From contig UQXU01000060.1 in the NCBI GenBank assembly GCA_900545085.1, positions 1-10,483 on the forward strand: 10,483 bases of DNA. The letters are read 5' to 3'. Positions 5,609 through 10,483 of this stretch are shown here, one piece after another. A program made the position numbers and the translations under genes. The number at the start of each line of letters is the position of its first letter. Position 1 is the stretch's first letter. The notes beneath the pieces are model-generated. The model was not told the DNA's origin, searched no databases, and saw nothing but the letters and a program-made list of their open reading frames with translations. The stretch comes from an uncultured Eubacteriales bacterium. Its GTDB lineage: Bacteria; Bacillota; Clostridia; Christensenellales; Christensenellaceae.

Positions 5609-6172
5609 TTGCTACAATGCAACAGGTTCAGCATTGTGACTAAGAACTATCTTTCCCGTTTTTACGACATATTGGAGTGCATGAAAGAGGGAATGACAAA
5701 CGCTCAGCTCAACGACAGCATATCTCACAACTTTATTGTCCAGATGATACCCCACCATGAAGCTGCTATTCAGATGTCGCAGAATCTTCTGCAATACACT
5801 ACTTTTATACCGCTTCAAAACATAGCTCTGGGTATTATATCTGAACAGACGCAAAGTATAGAAAACATGCGGCAAGTGCTGGAATGCTGCTGCGAAGTGA
5901 CAAACTCTCAGCAAGATCTCCGGCTTTATCAAATGCGTGTAGATCAGATAATGCGAACTATGTTCCGAGAAATGCAAAACGCTGCTTCCACAAATGACAT
6001 AAACGCCAATTTTATGCGCGAAATGATACCTCACCACGAGGGAGCGATACGCATGTCAGAAAACGCGCTCAGCTTTAACATCTGCCCTCAACTTGTTCCT
6101 ATACTCGACGCTATAATCACCTCGCAGAAAAAAGGCGTCCGCGAAATGCAGCAGCTGCTCCGAAGACGGTAA
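5609..6172 (+). CDS. Cytoplasmic protein with two DUF305 units
   Basis: A 187-residue protein of the DUF305 (CopM-like, ferritin-type helical) family, built from two similar halves. The signature occurs twice: FIVQMIPHHEAAIQMS at residues 42-57 and FMREMIPHHEGAIRMS at 135-150, 93 residues apart. The paired histidines and the methionines fit metal binding, and some DUF305 proteins bind copper. A run of three cysteines at 93-95 lies between the halves. No signal peptide or membrane segment is seen, unlike many exported DUF305 proteins, so it is probably cytoplasmic. TTG at 5609 is chosen because of the ribosome site and because the segment TKNYLSRFYDILECMKEGM precedes the first in-frame ATG. 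It is transcribed divergently from the WYL regulator. The function is unknown; metal handling or stress is inference. Confidence 0.88.
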   Translation: MLQCNRFSIVTKNYLSRFYDILECMKEGMTNAQLNDSISHNFIVQMIPHHEAAIQMSQNLLQYTTFIPLQNIALGIISEQTQSIENMRQVLECCCEVTNSQQDLRLYQMRVDQIMRTMFREMQNAASTNDINANFMREMIPHHEGAIRMSENALSFNICPQLVPILDAIITSQKKGVREMQQLLRRR

Positions 6173-6184
6173 AAAACACATGCA

Positions 6185-6230
6185 AAAATGCAGATCTAAT
6201 CGGCCTGATTAAATCTGCATTTTGTTTTTT
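6185..6230. terminator. Bidirectional terminator between the DUF305 and GNAT genes
   Basis: AAAATGCAGAT (6185-6195) pairs with ATCTGCATTTT (6213-6223). After one mismatch the stem continues as TAATC/GATTA around a five-base loop. A T run (6225-6230) follows on the + side and A-rich sequence (6173-6179) on the other, so it serves both convergent genes. The GNAT stop codon (6229-6231) lies within the T run. Confidence 0.88.
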
Positions 6231-6756
6231 ATTGTTTTAGCAAATGAGCACCTTTACGACGCATTACACTCCAGAAGCCTTCAAAATCCTCATCGGTAAA
6301 GCCTCCTCCGCTAACCAATATCTCGTAGGTCTCTCCCCGCCACCTGTATCCAACATTTGACTCCGCATAGCCATTTCTGAAGTAAAACTGTTTCCGTTTT
6401 TCACGCTGGGCGTTGTTGTCGGCGTCCTCTCTTTGAGCTTCAATATCCACTATAATCCGCCTGCCCGCTTTGGCTTTTTTTATCTCCGCCAGAGCCCGAG
6501 AGCCTATTCCTCTGTTCCTCTGTTTTTCCTCGACAGCAAAATATATAATGTGAGTTATGTCTTCAGCGTTGAGAAGCGCGGCAAACCCGCAAAAGCAGTT
6601 TCCCTCGTAAAACGCAATCAGCTCGCTCAGGCCCGAGCCGTCTCTCATCAACGGCTCCAGAGGTCTGCGCTCATTTTCAGGAAACGACCTGACATACAGC
6701 TCCTGCACTGACTCAAATGCGTCTGATTTTTCATTTACAGCTTTAACCACAAGCAT
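6229..6756 (-). CDS. GNAT-family N-acetyltransferase
   Basis: A 175-residue acetyltransferase of the GNAT fold, which moves an acetyl group from acetyl-CoA to an amine. ATG at 6756 has an AAGGAG site eight bases upstream. The acetyl-CoA loop (motif A) is FAVEEKQRNRGIGSRALAEI, about residues 73-92, with the Q/R-x-x-G-x-G core at 80-85. The YFRNGYAES segment near 125-133 is the usual motif B region. The N-terminus has YVRSFPENERRPLEPL (21-36), as in several uncharacterised Firmicute GNATs. The C-terminal tail FEGFWSVMRRKGAHLLKQ is not typical of the core fold. The substrate is unknown. It lies 75 bases downstream of queA on the same strand, with a hairpin element in between, so partial co-transcription is possible. 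Confidence 0.88.
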   Translation of the reverse strand: MLVVKAVNEKSDAFESVQELYVRSFPENERRPLEPLMRDGSGLSELIAFYEGNCFCGFAALLNAEDITHIIYFAVEEKQRNRGIGSRALAEIKKAKAGRRIIVDIEAQREDADNNAQREKRKQFYFRNGYAESNVGYRWRGETYEILVSGGGFTDEDFEGFWSVMRRKGAHLLKQ

Positions 6757-6773
6757 AGCGCCGTCTCCTTCCG

Positions 6774-6800
6774 TTCAATAAGGGACACCGCCCCGTCATT
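6774..6800 (-). repeat. Short hairpin repeat, copy C (after queA)
   Basis: A 27-base element that matches 10327-10353 at 25 positions in the same orientation. On the minus strand it reads AATGACGGGGCGG, then TGTCCCTTATTGAA. The RNA forms GGGGC-GGU-GUCCC, where one difference from the other copy is tolerated as a G-U pair and the other lies in the loop. It begins 31 bases after the queA stop and ends just before the GNAT ribosome site, so it may act as a weak terminator or 3'-end stabiliser. Confidence 0.75.
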
Positions 6801-6831
6801 ATAAATCACGCTCTTGCACGCCGCACATGAC

Positions 6832-7854
6832 TTAGAGCAGGAGCATTGCATCGCCGAAGCTGAAAAATCTGTATTTTTCGCGCACGGCTTCTTCATAAAG
6901 CGACAGCGTCTCATCTCTGCCTGCGAAAGCGCTGACCAGCATGACCAGCGTGCTTTCCGGAAGATGGAAGTTAGTTATCAGCGCATCCACGAGCTTAAAT
7001 TTATAGCCGGGATATATGAATATCTGCGTATTGCCGCTCGCCGCCATGAGCCGTCCGTCCTCTCCCGCCGCGCTCTCCAGCGTGCGGACACTCGTCGTCC
7101 CCACGGCGAATATCCTTCCTCCCGCGTCCCGGATGGCGTTTACCTTGTCCGCCGCCTCTTGAGTCACTCGAAAGAATTCGCTGTGCATAGAATGCTTTTC
7201 CACATCATCGACTTTTACCGGTCGGAACGTGCCCAGACCTACGTGAAGAAGAACTCGGATTATCTCAACTCCCTTGGCCTCTATCTCGCGCAGCAGCTCC
7301 GGCGTAAAGTGCAGCCCTGCCGTCGGGGCGGCTGCCGAACCGTCCTCGCGCGCATAAACAGTCTGATATCTGGTCTTATCCTGAAGCTTTTCGTGTATAT
7401 ACGGAGGAAGCGGCATATTCCCTAGCTTGTCCAGTATTTCCTCAAAAACGCCGTCAAACTCAAATTCCACCTCTGTCATCCCGTCCGGAGCTTTGCTGAT
7501 TATCTTAGCGCAGAGCTCAGGTGAGAAATCCACATAATCTCCTATTTTGAGTTTTCGCCCCGGTCTCATTATTATGCTCCAATTAGTCCGCGAATTTCTC
7601 TCCAGCAGCAGAAATTCAACCTCTCTGCCGCCTTCCCGCTTCGTGCCGAAAAGACGCGCCGGTATAACCTTCGTATCGTTTATAACAAGAGCATCGCCCG
7701 GTCTCAAATATTCCTTAATATCTCGGAAAGTCCTATGCTCTCTCTTTTTAGTATTTCTGTCGTAAACGAACAGCCGAGAGCTGTCTCTCGGCTCGACCGG
7801 AGTCTGCGCTATCAGCTCCTCCGGCAAATCATAATAAAAATCACTTGTATTCAT
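6832..7854 (-). CDS. queA: S-adenosylmethionine:tRNA ribosyltransferase-isomerase QueA
   Basis: QueA (340 residues, the normal length) transfers and isomerises the ribosyl part of S-adenosylmethionine onto 7-aminomethyl-7-deazaguanine at tRNA position 34, giving epoxyqueuosine. It acts in the cytoplasm on tRNAs with GUN anticodons. The start is ATG at 7854, with AGGAG four bases upstream. A TTG 13 codons earlier would overlap the end of ruvB and adds a non-conserved basic stretch. Family blocks are all present: DFYYDLPEELIAQTPVEPRDSSRL near the N-terminus, VINDTKVIPARL, AAPTAGLHFTPELL, HVGLGTFRPV, GTTSVRTLES and TNFHLPESTLVMLVSAF. It starts 19 bases after the ruvB stop, as the last gene of a ruvA-ruvB-queA operon, an order common in Firmicutes. 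No other queuosine gene (queC, queD, queE, queF, tgt) is within the window. Confidence 0.97.
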   Translation of the reverse strand: MNTSDFYYDLPEELIAQTPVEPRDSSRLFVYDRNTKKREHRTFRDIKEYLRPGDALVINDTKVIPARLFGTKREGGREVEFLLLERNSRTNWSIIMRPGRKLKIGDYVDFSPELCAKIISKAPDGMTEVEFEFDGVFEEILDKLGNMPLPPYIHEKLQDKTRYQTVYAREDGSAAAPTAGLHFTPELLREIEAKGVEIIRVLLHVGLGTFRPVKVDDVEKHSMHSEFFRVTQEAADKVNAIRDAGGRIFAVGTTSVRTLESAAGEDGRLMAASGNTQIFIYPGYKFKLVDALITNFHLPESTLVMLVSAFAGRDETLSLYEEAVREKYRFFSFGDAMLLL

Positions 7855-7873
7855 ATCTCTCCTGCTCCCGCGT

Positions 7874-8926
7874 TTATTCCTCTTCCTGTTCAAAGAACGT
7901 GCCCTGCGCGGCGTTTTGCTTCTCCGGAGGCTGTATTCCGAGATGCTTATACGCCAGCTCCGTAACTATTCTGCCGCGAGGAGTACGCATTATATATCCT
8001 ATCTGCATCAGATACGGCTCGTACACATCTTCTATAGTGCGAACCTCCTCGCCCGTCGCAGCGGCGAGCGTCTCCACGCCCACTGGCCCTCCGCCAAACA
8101 GATTTATAACCGTCCTCAATATCAATCTATCCAGATTCTCCAATCCGAGCGGGTCTATCTCCAGCATTTCGAGCGCTTCCTTCGCCACACCTTCCGTTAT
8201 TACGCCATCTGCCTTTATCTCTGCGAAATCTCGGACGCGGCGCAGCAGCCTGTTCGCTATGCGAGGAGTCCCGCGCGAACGCCGAGCTATCTCCAAGGCT
8301 CCGTCCTCCACGATGGGGACTCCCAATATCGCCGCCGAGCGCGTTACTATCTCGCACAGTTCCTCATGAGTATACAGCTCCAGTCTGTTTATAACTCCGA
8401 ATCTGTCGCGCAGAGGAGACGTAAGACTTCCCGCTCTTGTTGTAGCGCCTACAAGTGTAAAATGCGGCAGGTCTATCCTAAGCGAGCGAGCGCTCGGGCC
8501 TTTGCCTATTATTATATCCAGCGCGAAATCCTCCATAGCGGGGTAAAGCACCTCTTCCACACTCGCGTTCAATCTGTGTATCTCATCAATAAACAGCACG
8601 TCGCCTTCCGAGAGATTAGTCAGCAGCGCCGCGAGATCTCCCGGCCGCTCTATCGCAGGGCCTGACGTAATTCGTATGTTCACGCCCAGCTCATGCGCTA
8701 TAATATACGCCAGAGTCGTCTTGCCCAAGCCGGGCGGTCCATACAGAAGAACGTGATCCAGCGTATCCTTTCGTTTCTGAGCCGCTTCGATAAAAATCGC
8801 CATTTTCTCTTTTACCTTGCTCTGGCCTATATAGTCGTCCAAAGCCTTTGGCCTGAGATTCGCGTCTGTATCTTCGAGCTGTGCAAATGCGGACACAATT
8901 CTGTTATCGCTTTCTATTCCATTCAT
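7874..8926 (-). CDS. ruvB: Holliday junction branch migration ATPase RuvB
   Basis: RuvB (350 residues) is the AAA+ ring motor that drives branch migration of Holliday junctions together with RuvA during recombination repair. Visible motifs are Walker A GPPGLGKT (63-70), Walker B LFIDEIHR (111-118), sensor 1 GATTRAG (160-166) and the arginine-finger region RDRFG (173-177). The lid segment [18 protein letters not shown] and the C-terminal winged helix ([16 protein letters not shown], then [18 protein letters not shown]) follow. ATG at 8926 is preferred to the GTG at 8932 because the ribosome site AAGGCGG overlaps the ruvA stop and lies seven bases before the ATG but almost touches the GTG. It sits 12 bases after ruvA and 19 before queA, so the three are co-transcribed and probably translationally coupled. 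The enzyme looks intact. Confidence 0.98.
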   Translation of the reverse strand: MNGIESDNRIVSAFAQLEDTDANLRPKALDDYIGQSKVKEKMAIFIEAAQKRKDTLDHVLLYGPPGLGKTTLAYIIAHELGVNIRITSGPAIERPGDLAALLTNLSEGDVLFIDEIHRLNASVEEVLYPAMEDFALDIIIGKGPSARSLRIDLPHFTLVGATTRAGSLTSPLRDRFGVINRLELYTHEELCEIVTRSAAILGVPIVEDGALEIARRSRGTPRIANRLLRRVRDFAEIKADGVITEGVAKEALEMLEIDPLGLENLDRLILRTVINLFGGGPVGVETLAAATGEEVRTIEDVYEPYLMQIGYIMRTPRGRIVTELAYKHLGIQPPEKQNAAQGTFFEQEEE

Positions 8927-8938
8927 ATTCACACCGCC

Positions 8939-9526
8939 TTACTGCTTCGCCAGACTCTTGAGCGCCAGCCGAGTCAGTTCCTCCGCACTGTCAGCCAGCT
9001 CTCCGACTGCGCTCACAGCAGATACCGCGTCGCTCTTGTCATAACCCAGAGCTATGAGAGCCTCTATCGCATCCGAAGCCTCGTTGCCGCTGCTTTGATC
9101 CATAAACACCGCCCCCGCAGCGTCCGCCGCGTCCACCTTATCTTTAAGTTCAAGCACTATACGCCCCGCTGCCTTCGGGCCTATTCCCGGAGCGCGTGTA
9201 AACGCCTTTGTATCCTGAGCCAGCGCAGCCTTTGTAATCTCTCCTATCGTCATGCTAGACAACACGGCCAGAGCGGATTTCGAGCCTACTCCCGAAACTC
9301 CCAACAGCCTTTGAAACATCGCCTTTTCTTTCAGATTTTCAAAACCATACAGCGATATTTCCGTATCGCTTATGCTCATATGAGTGTACAGTCTCTCTCT
9401 TCTGCCTTTTTGCGCCATCGCGAGAAAGCGCACTGTTGCAAATATCTTATAGCCTATGCCGCCGGTTTGCAGCACGACGTAATTCTCCGCAATATGGGCG
9501 ACCTCGCCCTCTATGAATTCTAACAT
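8939..9526 (-). CDS. ruvA: Holliday junction DNA helicase subunit RuvA
   Basis: RuvA (195 residues) forms the tetramer that holds the four-way junction and loads RuvB. ATG at 9526 has a strong GGAGG six bases upstream, and MLEFIEGEVAHIAENYVVLQTGGIGY is the standard N-terminus; the longer in-frame ORF is not used. Domain I (OB fold) covers about 1-65. Domain II carries two helix-hairpin-helix motifs, LLGVSGVGSKSALAVL (74-89) and APGIGPKAAGRIVLELK (112-128). An acidic/Ala-rich linker leads to domain III (about 148-195, with ALIALGYDKSDA), which binds RuvB. It is the first gene of the operon. No ruvC lies directly upstream; the neighbour is a lipoprotein gene with its own terminator. The resolvase must be elsewhere. 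Confidence 0.97.
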   Translation of the reverse strand: MLEFIEGEVAHIAENYVVLQTGGIGYKIFATVRFLAMAQKGRRERLYTHMSISDTEISLYGFENLKEKAMFQRLLGVSGVGSKSALAVLSSMTIGEITKAALAQDTKAFTRAPGIGPKAAGRIVLELKDKVDAADAAGAVFMDQSSGNEASDAIEALIALGYDKSDAVSAVSAVGELADSAEELTRLALKSLAKQ

Positions 9527-9548
9527 GCTTCTCCTCCGTATCTTTATT

Positions 9549-9577
9549 ATTTTACTACATGAGGATTTGTTTGTACA
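9549..9577 (-). promoter_or_regulatory. Possible promoter of the ruvA-ruvB-queA operon
   Basis: On the minus strand TGTACA (9577-9572) and TAAAAT (9554-9549) are separated by 17 bases. They lie between the terminator of the lipoprotein gene and the ruvA ribosome site. The predicted start near 9542 leaves a short leader. The -35 box matches consensus at four of six bases. No LexA-type box (GAAC...GTTC) is seen in this region. Confidence 0.45.
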
Positions 9578-9581
9578 GCGC

Positions 9582-9608
9582 AAAAATAAAGGGACGGATA
9601 TCCGCCCC
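9582..9608 (-). terminator. Intrinsic terminator of the lipoprotein gene
   Basis: On the minus strand GGGGCGG (9608-9602) pairs with CCGTCCC (9597-9591), with one G-U pair, around an ATAT loop. TTTATTTTT follows. It starts about ten bases after the lipoprotein stop and separates that gene from the ruvA promoter. The same stretch is copy B of the hairpin repeat family. Confidence 0.8.
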
Positions 9609-9616
9609 TCGTCATT
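9585..9616 (-). repeat. Short hairpin repeat, copy B (after the lipoprotein gene)
   Basis: On the minus strand this reads AATGACGAGGGGCGG, then a four-base loop, then CCGTCCCTTTATT. The outer arms (AATGACG, GGGGCGG, TCCCTT, ATT) match copies A and C, but the centre is longer and forms a better stem. It begins two bases after the stop codon of the lipoprotein gene. The similarity is clear but weaker than between copies A and C. Confidence 0.5.
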
Positions 9617-9618
9617 CC

Positions 9619-10212
9619 TCATCTCAGTTTATCATAATCGAAATCGCCCTGCGGCCAGTTGCCGATAAACCAGCTTTGGACAGTATCTCCATCCGACTCC
9701 AGTTCCAACATAATATCTTGATCCTCCAGGACTATGCCGTAATTGCCCCCCATGCTGCCTTCTTCGCCAAAATTAATCCAACCTGCATCCTTGAGCTTTT
9801 TATCAGCTTCTTCCAGTGAATCTCCCACTTCTACACCTGCGGCGACGACGTCCCCCTTCTCAGAGCTGATCATGCTGCATTCATTGTTCGACGACCACTC
9901 GAGATAGAATCCGTCAATCTCATAAGCATTTGAATTCGCCAGAAGCCGAGCTTCTGTCTCTTTCATATTGAGCTTATCTATTAATACGCTCCAGCCTCCG
10001 GTTATATAATCCGCCGCGTCAAGCTTATCCGAAGCGGCCGACTCTGCCGGTTCTTCTGACGTCGAAGCAGAATTGACTTCCATGCTTGCAGTTAAACTTG
10101 GTTCCCAAGATTCAGCCGCCGCGCTGCTCTTATTTGAGCTGCATCCCGGCAAAGCCATACACATCGCAGCAAATACAACCGCGAAAAGTATCGGTATTTT
10201 GATGTTCTTCAT
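9619..10212 (-). CDS. Lipoprotein of unknown function
   Basis: A 197-residue predicted lipoprotein that I do not recognise. ATG at 10212 has GAGGAG six bases upstream. Residues 1-23 form a signal peptide (KNIK, then a hydrophobic stretch) ending in the lipobox LPGC, so Cys24 would be the lipidated residue and the protein would face outward on the membrane. Residues 25-62 are a Ser/Ala/Glu-rich, probably unfolded linker. The globular part (about 65-197) has the segments DYITGGWSVL, YEIDGFYLEWSSNNECSMIS, AAGVEVGDSLEEADKKLKDAGW and an acidic end, DFDYDKLR. The GVEVGDSLEEADKKLKDAGW segment resembles the helix-turn found in small secreted domains that gauge peptides or ions, but that is only a likeness. 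It is a separate unit, with its own promoter and terminator, directly before ruvA. Confidence 0.8.
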   Translation of the reverse strand: MKNIKIPILFAVVFAAMCMALPGCSSNKSSAAAESWEPSLTASMEVNSASTSEEPAESAASDKLDAADYITGGWSVLIDKLNMKETEARLLANSNAYEIDGFYLEWSSNNECSMISSEKGDVVAAGVEVGDSLEEADKKLKDAGWINFGEEGSMGGNYGIVLEDQDIMLELESDGDTVQSWFIGNWPQGDFDYDKLR

Positions 10213-10233
10213 ATCAGACTCCTCTTATTTTTT

Positions 10234-10262
10234 ATTGTAAATAATACTATTACAGTAGTCTA
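10234..10262 (-). promoter_or_regulatory. Possible promoter of the unknown lipoprotein gene
   Basis: On the minus strand TAGACT (10262-10257) and TACAAT (10239-10234) are separated by 17 bases, about 22 bases before the start at 10212. A short dyad, ACTA-N6-TAGT, overlaps the -35 box and the spacer and could be an operator. Confidence 0.4.
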
Positions 10263-10320
10263 AACAATATAAAGCATAAAGCAAATTTCTGTTGAGATAT
10301 TCTTCATTACACATTACGCT

Positions 10321-10483
10321 TTATTTTTCAATAAGGGGCGCCGCCCCGTCATTCAACAAGTGTTCACGGTTATAATACATCTCCGCAAACAGCGTGTCAA
10401 GGATATGAGCATCCTGCGCCAATATTTTGTTATTCTTCTTCGCATACAAAATATTGCTACATAAACAGTATGCGCCGCTTGCT
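10321..10483 (-). CDS. 3' end of an unidentified gene (partial)
   Basis: An open frame of 53 codons enters from the right edge on the minus strand and stops at TAA 10321-10323; its start lies outside the window. The visible sequence includes YCLCSNILYAKKNNKIL, AQDAHILDTLFAEMYYN and the ending LLNDGAAPLIEK. I do not recognise a family. The last ten or so residues are encoded by copy A of the hairpin repeat, so the C-terminus may be a secondary addition. Codon use looks like that of the neighbours, and the strand agrees with the rest of this part of the window. A chance open frame of this length is still possible. Confidence 0.45.
   Translation of the reverse strand, partial: ASGAYCLCSNILYAKKNNKILAQDAHILDTLFAEMYYNREHLLNDGAAPLIEK
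10327..10353 (-). repeat. Short hairpin repeat, copy A (inside the end of the partial gene)
   Basis: A 27-base element that matches 6774-6800 at 25 positions in the same orientation. The core GGGGCGCCGCCCC is a perfect palindrome around a single central base, giving a GGGGC-GGC-GCCCC hairpin in the minus-strand RNA, followed by TTATT. It lies in the last codons of the partial ORF and ends four bases before its stop codon. Confidence 0.8.

Noticed and set aside
5602..5643. Short ORF from ATG 5602 overlapping the DUF305 start
   Set aside because: It has 13 codons, is out of frame and only one base from the ribosome site. A frameshifted N-terminus for the DUF305 gene was considered, but the TTG start explains the sequence without any error.
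6801..6831. Small ORF across the queA-GNAT gap (frame reading NDGAVSLIE)
   Set aside because: It has no usable ribosome site, and its coding look comes from the shared repeat; it overlaps the GNAT start in another frame.
6814..7425. + strand open frame of 203 codons opposite queA
   Set aside because: It is fully antisense to conserved queA coding sequence, with no ribosome site or family resemblance.
8693..9523. Long + strand open frame of 276 codons opposite ruvA and ruvB
   Set aside because: It is the antisense shadow of two certain genes; the Arg/Tyr/Ser/His-rich composition is typical of such shadows.
9527..9622. Longer N-terminus for RuvA starting at 9622
   Set aside because: It would run through the terminator and promoter region; the standard RuvA start MLEF with GGAGG at the right distance is at 9526.
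10305..10318. Two heptamers CATTACA CATTACG next to the partial gene
   Set aside because: Only two units, so a tandem array cannot be claimed.

Overview
The window looks like chromosomal DNA of a low-to-moderate GC Firmicute, most likely a Clostridia-type anaerobe. The signs are strong GGAGG-type ribosome binding sites, intrinsic U-tract terminators, Ser/Ala-rich lipoproteins with Clostridia-style lipoboxes, flavodoxin-fold redox genes and a ruvA-ruvB-queA operon. A genus cannot be read from the sequence alone. No tRNA, rRNA, CRISPR array, transposase, integrase or phage gene was seen.

Left part (1-2175). A 26-codon membrane microprotein gene with its own terminator lies on the + strand. It faces a minus-strand cluster of three flavodoxin-fold genes. 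In transcription order these are a flavodoxin-like lipoprotein (2174-1473), an NADPH-dependent FMN reductase / iron-sulfur flavoprotein-type gene (1389-839) and a second gene of that type (818-186). The middle gene is broken by a perfect 8-bp tandem duplication at 1025-1040; removing one copy restores the family reading frame exactly.

Intergenic 2175-2520 (346 bp, no gene). It holds two divergent near-consensus promoters. The minus-strand one serves the lipoprotein and has a MerR-like dyad in its spacer. The + strand one is followed almost at once by a 13-bp perfect terminator hairpin, before the MATE gene. This arrangement looks like attenuation or a very short RNA.

Middle part (2521-6760). 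A MATE-family exporter (+) converges on a GyrI-like effector-binding protein and a YafY/YobV-type HTH-WYL regulator (both minus), with a bidirectional terminator between. Divergent from the regulator is a cytoplasmic DUF305 protein made of two repeated halves, started from TTG. A second bidirectional terminator separates it from a minus-strand GNAT acetyltransferase.

Right part (6832-10483, all minus strand). In transcription order: the 3' end of an unidentified gene running off the window, an unidentified lipoprotein, then the ruvA-ruvB-queA operon (Holliday junction branch migration plus queuosine synthesis), which leads towards the GNAT gene. A short hairpin element occurs three times in the same orientation, each time at the 3' end of a minus-strand gene (10327-10353, 9585-9616, 6774-6800).

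The best candidates for novelty are the 8-bp duplication switch, the promoter-terminator leader of the MATE gene and the 3'-end hairpin family. I see no clear multi-gene system of an undescribed type.
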